Assembly: GCA_035656635.1 (NCBI GenBank)
Contig: DASRSD010000137.1
Span: 1-62,392 of the forward strand
Source of the DNA: Pirellulales bacterium
GTDB lineage: Bacteria > Planctomycetota > Planctomycetia > Pirellulales > JADZDJ01
DNA length: 62,392 nt
Direction: 5' to 3'
The notes under the pieces are model-generated. The model had not been told where the DNA came from. It saw only the letters and a list, made by a program, of their open reading frames with translations, and did not search any database. Made by a program: the position numbers and the translations under genes. Below are positions 32,976 through 42,902 of this stretch, one piece after another (position 1 is the stretch's first letter; every line of letters begins with the position of its first letter).

Positions 32976-34136
32976 TCATTGGTCATTGATTTTGGCCAGG
33001 TGTTCGGTGGCGGCCAAATCGTAGAGCCGATATTTTTTATACAGCCGGGCACCCCCTTTTTCCAAGCTAGCTACGGCCAGGGTGTTGGCTTCGGAAACCC
33101 AGGAAAATTCGGCTTCTTCCATGCCAATTGCCAGCCCCTTGGGGACCAAACTAATTAGCAGCACCACGCCAATGCCCCATTTTTGATATTCGGGAATTAC
33201 GTTGGTGCTGATGAGGCGCACCCGCTTTAAATTCCGTTTTTTACTGAGTAACTTGAGAAAGCCGAACGGAAACAGCCGGCCATCGATGGCTTTAATGCGA
33301 GGATTGTAATCGGGCAGGCCGAACACGGCGCCAATGGCTTTGCCCTCCACTTCGGCCACGCACGTCAGCTCCGGAATGATGAGATGTTTCAGATCGCGGG
33401 CCGTCCATTGGATTTCGGCCCGGGTGATGGGCACAAAGCCCCAAATGTGCAGGAACGAGGCGTTGTAGACGTGCAGAAACGTTTCCAGATCTTCCTGGAA
33501 GCGGCCGCGATCCATGGGGCGCGTTTTCACGTTGAACGTTTCGGTAACACGATTCACCAGCGTGGCGACGCGGGGCACCTGATGGTCGAGATCTTTCTTG
33601 TAGCCGATGTAGGCAAATAAATCGTGCGCTTTGGCGAAACCGTATGACTCGATCAAGGCCGCATAGTACGGCGGGTTGTACGTCATCATGAACGTGGGCG
33701 GATCGTCAAAGCCTTCGATGAGCAAACCAATTTCGTAATTGAACGAAGGATTGACCGGGCCGCGCAGGGCGTGCAAATTTCGCTCCGCCAGCCAGGAACG
33801 GACTGCATCGAATAGTGCGTGGGCCACCGCCTTGTCGTCAATGCAATCGAAGAAGCCCCAGAAGCCGCGCCGCTCGTGGTGGTGCCGGTTATGCTCGTGA
33901 TTAACAATGCCGGCAATCCGCCCGACCACTTGCCCGTTGCGGCGAGCGATAAACGTTTGCACTTCGCCGATTTCTTGAAACGGATGATATTTCCAACCCA
34001 CCAGCCGCTTGAACTCGCCCCGCAGCGGCGGAATCCACATGGGATCGTTGCGGTAGTGATCCCAGGCGAATTTCATGAACGCGCGGCGGTCGCGCCAACT
34101 TCGCGTGGGCTGCACTTCAATCGTGGCATCCGCCAT
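32976..34136 (-). CDS. GNAT-like acyltransferase-family protein
   Basis: A 386-residue protein. The start at 34136 (MADATIEVQPTRSW) is preferred to 34265. It has the look of a large GNAT-related protein: residues about 50-90 (VQTFIARRNGQVVGRIAGIV) and about 265-345 (ELTCVAEVEGKAIGAVFGLP, then VRLISTNVIPEYQKWGIGVVLL) resemble two acetyltransferase-like cores, the second with an acetyl-CoA-loop-like QKWGIG. Similar proteins occur next to lipid and polysaccharide genes in planctomycetes and myxobacteria. Substrate unknown. It lies about 135 bp upstream of the degenerate ketosynthase gene on the same strand. Confidence 0.65.
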   Translation of the reverse strand: MADATIEVQPTRSWRDRRAFMKFAWDHYRNDPMWIPPLRGEFKRLVGWKYHPFQEIGEVQTFIARRNGQVVGRIAGIVNHEHNRHHHERRGFWGFFDCIDDKAVAHALFDAVRSWLAERNLHALRGPVNPSFNYEIGLLIEGFDDPPTFMMTYNPPYYAALIESYGFAKAHDLFAYIGYKKDLDHQVPRVATLVNRVTETFNVKTRPMDRGRFQEDLETFLHVYNASFLHIWGFVPITRAEIQWTARDLKHLIIPELTCVAEVEGKAIGAVFGLPDYNPRIKAIDGRLFPFGFLKLLSKKRNLKRVRLISTNVIPEYQKWGIGVVLLISLVPKGLAIGMEEAEFSWVSEANTLAVASLEKGGARLYKKYRLYDLAATEHLAKINDQ

Positions 34137-34342
34137 AGGATACTGCTTAAAGCCAAAGAGTAAGCAATCTGCAATCGCCGGGAAACGTTGCACTATGGCA
34201 GTAGTCGAAAGGTCGGTCAAGTCCGGACAAAACCGCCACAGCCGAGAAATTCCCCCTACACCCATGGACCGGGAGCGAGATAATATCGAATAGCAATTCT
34301 TAGCGCTGGCAATTCTCGCATCTACAGAATTGAACTCTTGTC

Positions 34343-35113
34343 ATGCCCACCGCCACGATGGATCCGCAAAGCAAAATCGACCTGGCCGACGGTCTGTCGC
34401 TTTGGCTGGCCACGCCGCAGCAACGGGCCGCGGCCGGCTACGTGGTCAACGAAATTTTCAAAAAACGGCGCTACGATTATCCCGGTTTCCAAATTCAGCC
34501 GACCGATACCATTGTCGATATTGGCGCGAACATGGGCGTGTTTGTGCTGTGGGCTGCCAGGCAAGCACCGCAGGGAAAGGTCATTGCCATTGAGCCCACT
34601 AGCGCCATCGACGTGCTGCGCCTGAACCTGGCACGCAACGGCATTACCAACGTGGCGCCGGTGCAGGCGGCGGCCGGCAACGATGGCGGCACGTTTGAAA
34701 TTGTCACTTACCCGGGCTTCAACATTGTGAACCATCACGCCGGCTGGCAGCCCAAAATGTGGACCAAGTTTTTCATTTGGCTCTTGTACCGCAAATATCA
34801 ATCGGCACCGGTGACGGAGCGGGCGCCGGTTAAATCGCTGCGGAAGATTTTGGACGAAAATGGCGTGAGCCGCGTCAATTATTTGAAGTGCGATTGCGAA
34901 GGGGGCGAGTATGAAATTTTCCGCGAGCTGGACGACGACACCTTTGCCCGCATCGATAAAATTGCCATGGAGTTCCACGAATACGCGCCAGACCAGCACC
35001 GCAGTGAATTGATCGAGCTGCTCAACCGGAACGGCTTCCGCGTGGAAGTGCATAAATCGTGGTTCGAATACACGTTTATGAAATACGGAATGCTCTGGGC
35101 CGTGCGGAAATAA
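34343..35113 (+). CDS. FkbM-family methyltransferase
   Basis: A 256-residue protein with the SAM-binding motif TIVDIGANMGVFVLWAARQA (residues about 54-73), then VIAIEPTSAIDVLRLNLARN, and the FkbM C-terminal pattern VNYLKCDCEGGEYEIFREL followed by IAMEFHEYAP. FkbM enzymes O-methylate sugars or polyketide-type substrates. Residues about 115-150 form an extra basic/hydrophobic loop (KMWTKFFIWLLYRKY), which may contact membrane or a bulky acceptor. It is transcribed opposite to the GNAT-like gene. Confidence 0.85.
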   Translation: MPTATMDPQSKIDLADGLSLWLATPQQRAAAGYVVNEIFKKRRYDYPGFQIQPTDTIVDIGANMGVFVLWAARQAPQGKVIAIEPTSAIDVLRLNLARNGITNVAPVQAAAGNDGGTFEIVTYPGFNIVNHHAGWQPKMWTKFFIWLLYRKYQSAPVTERAPVKSLRKILDENGVSRVNYLKCDCEGGEYEIFRELDDDTFARIDKIAMEFHEYAPDQHRSELIELLNRNGFRVEVHKSWFEYTFMKYGMLWAVRK

Positions 35114-35137
35114 GGACGATGCCTCCACGCAAAGTAA

Positions 35138-37195
<2,058 letters not shown>

Positions 37196-37209
37196 TGCCA
37201 GAATTTATT

Positions 37210-37395
37210 AACCGCAGAGGACACGGAGGAACGCAGAAAAAAAAGAAATGGAAATAAAGAGCCACAGATAAACACGGATGTATCGGATAAGGAGTTTTTG
37301 AGCCAACTCGTTGAACAGCAAGAGACTAATTCGTTGCCTGTTCTTTTTTTATCCGTTGTTTATCTGTGTTCATCTGTGGCTAATCGCTGCGGGTT
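37210..37395. repeat. Dispersed repeat with inverted CACAGAT arms
   Basis: The arms GCCACAGATAAACACGGATG (37261-37280) and a sequence at about 37349-37381 containing TTATCTGTGTTCATCTGTGG are imperfect inverted copies, with the loop from 37281 to 37348 between them. An ACCGCAGAGGACACGGAGG phrase precedes them (37211-37229). Such word-like sequences recur between genes of planctomycetes and other environmental bacteria. No coding sequence is present. Confidence 0.6.
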
Positions 37396-37425
37396 TTAGT
37401 TTTTCTCCCGCGTCCACGGTGACCT

Positions 37426-37533
37426 CTACAGTGCATCATCCAAAATTGGTTTCGCCATGACAGCACCTCCTTGTGCTGCTACTACTGTAATTCACCCAAA
37501 CAATATGCCCTAGGTCATTTTGTTAGACGCTCT
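37426..37533 (-). mobile_element. Relic of the left end of an IS5-type element
   Basis: Reading leftward, the 19-bp terminal sequence (37515-37533, identical to 121-139) is followed after about 57 bp by an AAGGAGGT site and an ATG at 37458. That frame encodes MAKPILDDAL then a stop. This matches the start of IS5/IS427-type transposases, in which a Trp codon would be expected where TAG stands. Nothing further of the transposase is recognisable, so this is a solitary element end. Confidence 0.6.
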
Positions 37534-37660
37534 TAGAAAACTACGTTGCCCGGCGGATTTGTCAAAGCCACGGCATTTTCAACGCGCACACGATTGCACT
37601 TGAAGCAGTCCGGCAACGTGGCATACGATCTGTTCAGACCAAGCCAATGGGAAGCACAAT

Positions 37661-38920
37661 ATGGAATCAGTGGCGCCTGCCGAAGTTAAAATGCCTGTCA
37701 CCGCGCAGCAGCCGGTGGACATCACCAGCCGCGAATTCAAAGCGCAGGCGGTCGAGTTCTACGCCCGGCTGCGGCGAGAAGCACCGGTGTATCGCACGGT
37801 GTTGCCCGACAAAATGCCGGTGTGGATTATCGCCCGGTATGACGACGTGGCCATGGTGCTGAAAGACGATCGCTTTTCGAAAGAATTTCGCACCCTGTTT
37901 GAAAATAATCCCAATCTCAAACCACCGTGGGTTCCAAAATTCTTGCTGCCGCTGATGCATCACATGCTGCATTCGGATCCGCCCAACCATACGCGGTTGC
38001 GGGCCTTAGTGCAGCAGGCCTTTAAGCCCAGCTTGGTGGAACGGCTGCGTCCGCGCATTGCCGAATTGGCGACCGAATTACTCGCGGCCGCCAAGCAGCG
38101 GAAAACGATCGATTTGGTCAGCCAGTTTGCGCTTCCCATTCCCGCGACCATCATTGCGGAGATGCTCGGGGTTCCCGCCAACGACCGGCATAAATTTCAT
38201 CGCTGGACAACTAAGATGATCGCCAGCGGTGGGCAAAAATTCCGCATCTTGCGGAGCGTGCCGGTGATTTGGCGATTCAACCGCTACCTGCACCAGCTGG
38301 TCAAAGCAAAACGGGCCGCGCCACAGAACGACTTGTTGAACGCCTTGCTCGAGGCCGAAGAAGCCGGCGACAAGCTCAGCGAAGATGAACTGGTGGCCAT
38401 GATGTTTTTGCTGCTGGTTGCCGGGCATGAAACCACGGTGAACTTGATCGCCAGCGGCATGCTTGCCCTGCTCGACCATCCCGACCAAATGCAGCGATTG
38501 CGGCAGGAGCCAAGCTTGATCAAAACGGCCGTCGAGGAACTCTTGCGATTTACCAGCCCTGTTGAAACGGGAACGGAACGTTACACGAAGGAAGACGTGA
38601 CTATTGCTGGCGTAACCATTCCGCGCGGATCGTTAGTGTTGGCGGCCATTGCCTCGGCCAATCGGGACGAGCAGCACTTTTCGAACCCCGATCAATTGGA
38701 CATTGCCCGGGAGCCGAACAAGCACCTTTCGTTTGGCCTGGGGCCGCATTTCTGCCTTGGCGCGCCCTTGGCGCGTTTAGAAGCACAAATTGCTTTCACG
38801 ATTCTGCTGGAGCAAACCACCGATATCCGGCTGGCCACTGCTCGAGAGAAGTTGACTTGGAACCGCGGGATTGTTTTGCGCGGAGTTGAATCGTTGCCGC
38901 TGGAAGTGAAATGGCGGTGA
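37661..38920 (+). CDS. Cytochrome P450
   Basis: A 419-residue bacterial class P450. The I-helix motif is LLVAGHETTVN, the K-helix ExxR lies in VEELLRFTSPVE, and the heme-binding loop is FGLGPHFCLGAPLARLE with the axial Cys at residue 365. The N-terminus lacks a membrane anchor, so it should be cytoplasmic. No ferredoxin or reductase gene is adjacent, and the substrate is unknown. It converges on the ABC transporter genes, with only about 17 bp between the stop codons. Confidence 0.93.
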   Translation: MESVAPAEVKMPVTAQQPVDITSREFKAQAVEFYARLRREAPVYRTVLPDKMPVWIIARYDDVAMVLKDDRFSKEFRTLFENNPNLKPPWVPKFLLPLMHHMLHSDPPNHTRLRALVQQAFKPSLVERLRPRIAELATELLAAAKQRKTIDLVSQFALPIPATIIAEMLGVPANDRHKFHRWTTKMIASGGQKFRILRSVPVIWRFNRYLHQLVKAKRAAPQNDLLNALLEAEEAGDKLSEDELVAMMFLLLVAGHETTVNLIASGMLALLDHPDQMQRLRQEPSLIKTAVEELLRFTSPVETGTERYTKEDVTIAGVTIPRGSLVLAAIASANRDEQHFSNPDQLDIAREPNKHLSFGLGPHFCLGAPLARLEAQIAFTILLEQTTDIRLATAREKLTWNRGIVLRGVESLPLEVKWR

Positions 38921-38937
38921 GGCTTAAATCGACAGCC

Positions 38938-39681
38938 TTATGCGTTGCATTCGCGCAGAAACTCCCGGGTGACGGGATTTTGGGGCGCATCAAAAATTTG
39001 TGCGGGCGGGCCGCTTTCGGCGACCACCCCCTCGTGAAACACATGCACGGTTTTGGCGGCCCGGCGGGCAAAATTCATGGCATGCGTGACGACAATCATG
39101 GTTTGGCCGCTGGAGGCTAAATCGGCCATCACGGCCAGCACCTCGGCGGTCATCCGCGGGTCGAGCGCGCTGGTCGGCTCGTCGAACAGCATCGCCTTGG
39201 GCTGCATGGCCAGCGCTCGGGCAATGGCCACGCGCTGCTGCTGGCCGCCGGAAAGCTTGTCGGGACGCACGTCGATTTTTTCCGCCAGGCCGACGCGATC
39301 CAAGAGCAATTTTGCGCGATCGACGGCTTCCTGGCGGGGCATTTTTAACACGCGAATCGGCGCTTCAATCACGTTTTCCAGCACGGTTAAATGCGGGAAC
39401 AAATTGAATTGCTGGAACACCATTCCCAATTGCAATCGCACGGCCCGCAACGTTTGCTGAGCTTGGCGGCTGGGCAATCCGGACATGAGGGCGATGCCGC
39501 CAATGCGCACTTCTCCAGCCTGAAAATTCTCCAGCCCGTTCAAACAGCGTAAAAACGTGCTTTTACCGCCGCCGGAGGGGCCGATGATGGCCGCCACTTC
39601 TCCCTCGGCCACGGTTAACGACACGCCCCGTAGCACTTGCAGCGGGCCGTGCGATTTATGCAAATCAACCGTTTCAATCAT
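38938..39681 (-). CDS. Polar amino-acid ABC transporter ATP-binding protein
   Basis: A 247-residue ABC ATPase of the GlnQ type. It has Walker A in [39 protein letters not shown], signature [17 protein letters not shown], Walker [14 protein letters not shown] and the switch [13 protein letters not shown]. The start is at 39681 ([12 protein letters not shown]); in-frame codons farther up read through a repeat. It energises the permease encoded at 40164-41711. A GxxExxY cassette now separates the two genes, which would normally be contiguous. Confidence 0.9.
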   Translation of the reverse strand: MIETVDLHKSHGPLQVLRGVSLTVAEGEVAAIIGPSGGGKSTFLRCLNGLENFQAGEVRIGGIALMSGLPSRQAQQTLRAVRLQLGMVFQQFNLFPHLTVLENVIEAPIRVLKMPRQEAVDRAKLLLDRVGLAEKIDVRPDKLSGGQQQRVAIARALAMQPKAMLFDEPTSALDPRMTAEVLAVMADLASSGQTMIVVTHAMNFARRAAKTVHVFHEGVVAESGPPAQIFDAPQNPVTREFLRECNA

Positions 39682-39694
39682 GGGCAGCAGTAGG

Positions 39695-39721
39695 TTTATA
39701 AGGAAACCAGGAAACCAGGAA
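39695..39721. repeat. Left arm of the inverted repeat bounding the GxxExxY gene
   Basis: A 27-bp arm starting TTTATAAGGAAACCAGGAAA. The reverse complement of 40123-40149 matches it at 25 of 27 positions. Within the arm GGAAACCA is itself tandemly repeated. Confidence 0.75.
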
Positions 39722-39742
39722 CGACAGACGATTGTTTTGAGC

Positions 39743-40114
39743 TTATTTTGAAATAACTCGCTTAATTTCCAGTGTGGGCTTGGCAAAATTCAAAAGCAAT
39801 CCATGCTCCCGATTGACAGCACGCAAATAAGATTTCACGATCGCAAAGTGAATGTCTTCAAAATCTTTGATTGTTTTGAGTTCGACCACGATGGTTCGCT
39901 CGATGAATAAATCAAGTCGATGTCTACCAACTTCGTGACCGTCGTATTCAATGACCACATCGACTTGCTTTTCCACAAATAAATTTCGTTTTTGTAGCTC
40001 AATAACCAACGCCGCTTCATAAATCGATTCCAAATAGCCAGGTCCAAGCCGCCGATGGACTTCGATTGCACCACCGATAATTTGTTCGGTCAATTTCTTG
40101 TGCTCAAGCGACAT
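39743..40114 (-). CDS. GxxExxY protein
   Basis: A 123-residue protein whose motif G-x-x-E-x-x-Y appears as GPGYLESIYEAAL. Other family features are IIGGAIEVHRRLG, YDGHEVGRHRLDLFIERTIV and VELKTIKDFEDIHFAIVKSY then LRAVNREHGLLLNFAKPTL, a PD-(D/E)xK-like fold. It lies between the permease and the ATPase of an amino-acid transporter and is bounded by a 25/27 inverted repeat, as if inserted as a unit. The ATG at 40114 (MSLEHKK) has an AGGA site at proper spacing; the ATG at 40123 abuts that site and is less likely. Molecular role unknown. Confidence 0.85.
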   Translation of the reverse strand: MSLEHKKLTEQIIGGAIEVHRRLGPGYLESIYEAALVIELQKRNLFVEKQVDVVIEYDGHEVGRHRLDLFIERTIVVELKTIKDFEDIHFAIVKSYLRAVNREHGLLLNFAKPTLEIKRVISK

Positions 40115-40122
40115 TGTTTTCA

Positions 40123-40149
40123 TTCCTGGTTTCTTGGATTCCTTATAAA
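40123..40149. repeat. Right arm of the inverted repeat bounding the GxxExxY gene
   Basis: Inverted partner of 39695-39721 with two mismatches in 27 bp. It overlaps the upstream ATG candidate of the GxxExxY gene and begins 14 bp short of the permease stop region. Confidence 0.75.
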
Positions 40150-40163
40150 TTTTTCAGGTATCA

Positions 40164-41711
40164 TCAAGAGGACGGTATGTCGCCGGACAGGCGGCGTTCG
40201 CTCCAGCGGGAGAAGACGGAAAGCGGGAAGCTCATCAGCATGTACAGCACGGCGGTGATGGCGGCCAGTTGCACAATGGCGCCGGTGCTTTGTGCCAGAA
40301 TCGAATAACGCTTGGTCAACTCAACAATGGTGATGACCGAGCAGACCGAAGTATCTTTGAACAGGGCGATAAAATCGTTCGTCACCGGCGGAATGACAAT
40401 GCGAAAAGCCTGCGGCAAAATAATGCGGTGAATTGCTTGCCCCGGCGTTAACCCCAGGGCCAGCGCGGCTTCCATTTGGCCGCGTGGAATGGCTTGCAGC
40501 CCGGCGCGGTAAATTTCCGATTCGTACGCGGAATAATTGATCGCCAATCCGGCAATGCCCGCCACCAGCGCCGGCAGCGCCAAGCCGATTTTGGGAAACA
40601 AAAAGAAAATCACGAACAGTTGCAGCATCAGCGGCGTGCCGCGCAACACTTCTACGTACAAACCCAAAAGTGTGGCGATAATCTTCGGGCCGTACAATCG
40701 GCCAATGGCCACACCAATGCCAATGGCAATCGCCAGCGGAAACGACACGACCGAAAGAAGAACCGTCATGCCCGCCGCTTCCAGTAGCATAGGCAAGTTG
40801 AGCACAAGAACCTGCCAGAAGGAAACCGCTTCGGCCGGCTGTCCTTCGCCTGCACCGCGCAGCATGAGCATTTGATAGCGGCCGTCCAAATCCCAGCGGT
40901 CGTACAATGCTTTCAGGCGACCATCAGCGATAATTTTTCTCAGCGCTTCGTTCAGCGCGGCCAGCAGTTTCGGATCGTTCCGGCCAACCAGGCCCACGTA
41001 GTATCCGCCTTGGGCCGGCCACTCAATCAAATTCAGTTGCGGAAAGCGGTCGATATAAAAATTGGCGACGCAATCGTCGGCCACGGTGGCGTCGAGGACC
41101 CCGGTTTGCACGTGCTCCATGGGTTCAGTATTGCCGGAGTAAGAAATGACCTCGATCTGGTAACTGTCATGGTCGTGCAGCTTGGTCAAATATTCGTCGG
41201 CTTCCGATCCCCCCAGCACGCCAATTTTCCAGGCGCCGCCGTCGGGCTTGGCGGTTTTCAGTTGGTTCCAAGATTTCAGCGGCCCATCCCCCTTGGCCAT
41301 CAATTGCAGGCCGAAAGCATAGTACGGCCGCGTGCAGAGATAATTGGCCAACCGAGCGGGCGTCCGCTCAAAGCCGTTGAGGGCCAAGTCGATTTGGTTG
41401 TCGAGCATTTGCGGCAACTCTTCCCATTGACCCTGGTAGAACTTGGCTTTCACGCCCAACTCTTGGGCCAGCATGTCGGCCAGTTCGACTTCAAAGCCGA
41501 TCAAATGTTCGGGATTTTTGGGATCGGGGAAAATGTACGGCCCGCCTCCTTCTTGATCGGCGCCCCAAATTAGCGTGCCGCGGCGATGAATTTCGTCCAG
41601 CGCATCGCCGGCTTGGACGGAATGCACGTTGCAGTGCAGCAAGTAAACACTGCTCAGCAAGGCAGGAAGTAAACCGCCGCGGAGAAATAGCAGTAAACGC
41701 GAATGCTTCAT
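40164..41711 (-). CDS. Amino-acid ABC transporter, fused substrate-binding and permease protein
   Basis: A 515-residue fusion. Residues about 1-30 are a signal segment (start at 41711, with AGGAG upstream). Residues 35-265 form a type 3 solute-binding domain (LIWGADQEGGGPYIFPDPKN, then LIGFEVELADMLAQELGVKAKF, with DLALNGFERTPARL). Residues 290-515 are a HisM/GlnP-type permease containing EVLRGTPLMLQLFVIFF and the EAA loop MEAALALGLTPGQAIHRIILPQA. It imports polar amino acids together with the ATPase at 38938-39681. Fusion of receptor and channel tethers the receptor to the membrane. Confidence 0.9.
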   Translation of the reverse strand: MKHSRLLLFLRGGLLPALLSSVYLLHCNVHSVQAGDALDEIHRRGTLIWGADQEGGGPYIFPDPKNPEHLIGFEVELADMLAQELGVKAKFYQGQWEELPQMLDNQIDLALNGFERTPARLANYLCTRPYYAFGLQLMAKGDGPLKSWNQLKTAKPDGGAWKIGVLGGSEADEYLTKLHDHDSYQIEVISYSGNTEPMEHVQTGVLDATVADDCVANFYIDRFPQLNLIEWPAQGGYYVGLVGRNDPKLLAALNEALRKIIADGRLKALYDRWDLDGRYQMLMLRGAGEGQPAEAVSFWQVLVLNLPMLLEAAGMTVLLSVVSFPLAIAIGIGVAIGRLYGPKIIATLLGLYVEVLRGTPLMLQLFVIFFLFPKIGLALPALVAGIAGLAINYSAYESEIYRAGLQAIPRGQMEAALALGLTPGQAIHRIILPQAFRIVIPPVTNDFIALFKDTSVCSVITIVELTKRYSILAQSTGAIVQLAAITAVLYMLMSFPLSVFSRWSERRLSGDIPSS

Positions 41712-41806
41712 CAAGAACTCCTGCCTTGGGCAATACCCGAAACGGGCTCTGACAAAACGTGAGCCAGGCTGGTTCGCGCCTTTTGTGCGATTATTTGCCG
41801 CGAATG

Positions 41807-42397
41807 TCAAGCGGAATCGCTAGGTTGTAGGGCATGCTGTTTATCGCAGCGGTCCGATTCGGCACAGGCCTGCCGCCAGGCGCCCAGCCAGGTATTAAGA
41901 AAGCTGCCGAACAACAGGCCGCCGAACGCGCCCAGCACGCCCGACGAAACGGCGCCCAATAGAATGCCCCGCAACGGCACCGTGGTGGAATTGACCAAAA
42001 TCCACTGTCCAAGCCAGCTGCCAATTACGGTGCCCGTAAAGGTGGAGGCCAAAATCACCCAGCCCAAGGGAGTTCGCTGCGAAAGGCGAGAGACCGAGTG
42101 CGAACCGTCCAAACGCACCGGTACCGGCACGGAAAACGGTTCTCCTTGCATTGTCGTTTCATTGGCGGCTGACAACTGCGAAGCCTCATCACGCAACGAA
42201 GTGCCCAGCGCATTTCCCGCCACGTGCAGTCCAACCAGCACGAGCACGACCGACAGTCCGCAGGAAGCCAACGGGCCAATCGCCCCGCAAATGGCAAATA
42301 AAATCGCCAAGATGCTTACCGCCCAAAACATCGTCCGCAAAGAAAACTGCGGCGATATTGACCGAGCCGGCGGTTCAATCGCGGTGGGAAGGCTCAT
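41807..42397 (-). CDS. Hypothetical membrane protein
   Basis: A 196-residue protein; the start at 42397 (MSLPTAIEPPARSIS) is chosen since the upstream codons read into a MITE-like flank. Four hydrophobic segments are visible: MFWAVSILAILFAICGAIGP, ASCGLSVVLVLVGLHVAGNA, a Gly-rich one at about 120-145 (WVILASTFTGTVIGSWLGQW) and PLRGILLGAVSSGVLGAFGG. The N-terminus IEPPARSISPQFSLRTMFWA matches a short motif found ahead of membrane segments in many planctomycete proteins of unknown function. No family is assigned. Confidence 0.6.
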   Translation of the reverse strand: MSLPTAIEPPARSISPQFSLRTMFWAVSILAILFAICGAIGPLASCGLSVVLVLVGLHVAGNALGTSLRDEASQLSAANETTMQGEPFSVPVPVRLDGSHSVSRLSQRTPLGWVILASTFTGTVIGSWLGQWILVNSTTVPLRGILLGAVSSGVLGAFGGLLFGSFLNTWLGAWRQACAESDRCDKQHALQPSDSA

Positions 42398-42447
42398 GCC
42401 CGATATTATAGAACCCGGTTCCCAAAAGAACCAACAGCGCCGCATTC

Positions 42448-42572
42448 AGGTCGTCGCCTAATTTGGCCGCTCAGCGATGTAGCGACGACTATCCTCAGCC
42501 GTTTTTGTTCGAGAAAACCGCCGGCGTCTAGGGACAGACGCCGCTCCATTTCTTCAAATTAGGCGACGACCT
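42448..42572. mobile_element. MITE-like element with perfect terminal repeats and 6-bp target duplication
   Basis: A 125-bp segment. Its 17-bp ends AGGTCGTCGCCTAATTT (42448-42464) and AAATTAGGCGACGACCT (42556-42572) are perfect inverted repeats. GCATTC flanks it directly on both sides (42442-42447 and 42573-42578), as a target-site duplication would. The interior has no ORF. It lies just beyond the upstream end of the membrane-protein gene at 42397. Confidence 0.75.
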
Positions 42573-42643
42573 GCATTCAAAGCGATCGATGCCATGTGCT
42601 TGCGGAGGATGAGCCGCTAATAACGTGGAGGCCCGGCGGCGCA

Positions 42644-42677
42644 TAAAAAAACCCGCCGAGGCAAATCTGCCGGCGGG
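42644..42677 (-). terminator. Rho-independent terminator of a small transcript
   Basis: On the minus strand the stem CCCGCCG / CGGCGGG encloses a 12-base loop and is followed by seven T residues (A run at 42645-42651). It is the clearest intrinsic terminator I see in the window, and there is no long gene immediately upstream of it, only the 9-codon ORF at 42760-42789. Confidence 0.75.
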
Positions 42678-42759
42678 CTGCCGTATCTATACGGCGAAGA
42701 AAAAAGTTCATTGGAAAATTCGCTGAAAACTGCTGAGAAATTGCCCACGCAACAATTCC

Positions 42760-42789
42760 TCATGCCAGTCGGCCCGGTGGATTCAACAT
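42760..42789 (-). CDS. Nine-codon ORF with a strong ribosome binding site
   Basis: The reverse strand has AGGAGG (42797-42802), 7 bases, then an ATG and the codons for MLNPPGRLA and a TGA. It sits in a predicted transcript bounded by a good promoter (42869-42898) and the terminator at 42644-42677. It could be a leader-type peptide, a small protein gene or merely part of a small RNA. The next gene on the strand (42397) lies beyond the terminator, so it could be an attenuation target only if the terminator is read through. Confidence 0.4.
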   Translation of the reverse strand: MLNPPGRLA

Positions 42790-42868
42790 GACAGGCCCTC
42801 CTATGTGCAAGTGACGAAAAAACGATTGAAAACGGGCGAATTCGGACCAGCGCTCAAGCACTGAAATC

Positions 42869-42898
42869 TTGTTATCAAAAATCGCCCCCAATTGTCAA
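42869..42898 (-). promoter_or_regulatory. Promoter of the small transcript
   Basis: On the minus strand a perfect -35 TTGACA (42893-42898) is followed after 18 bp by TAACAA (42869-42874), or after 17 bp by ATAACA. Transcription would start near 42862 and run about 215 nt to the terminator. Confidence 0.6.
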
Positions 42899-42902
42899 CG
42901 GT

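Noticed and set aside
34322-35128. 268-codon frame antisense to the FkbM methyltransferase
   Set aside because: Shadow frame; the plus-strand product has full FkbM motifs.
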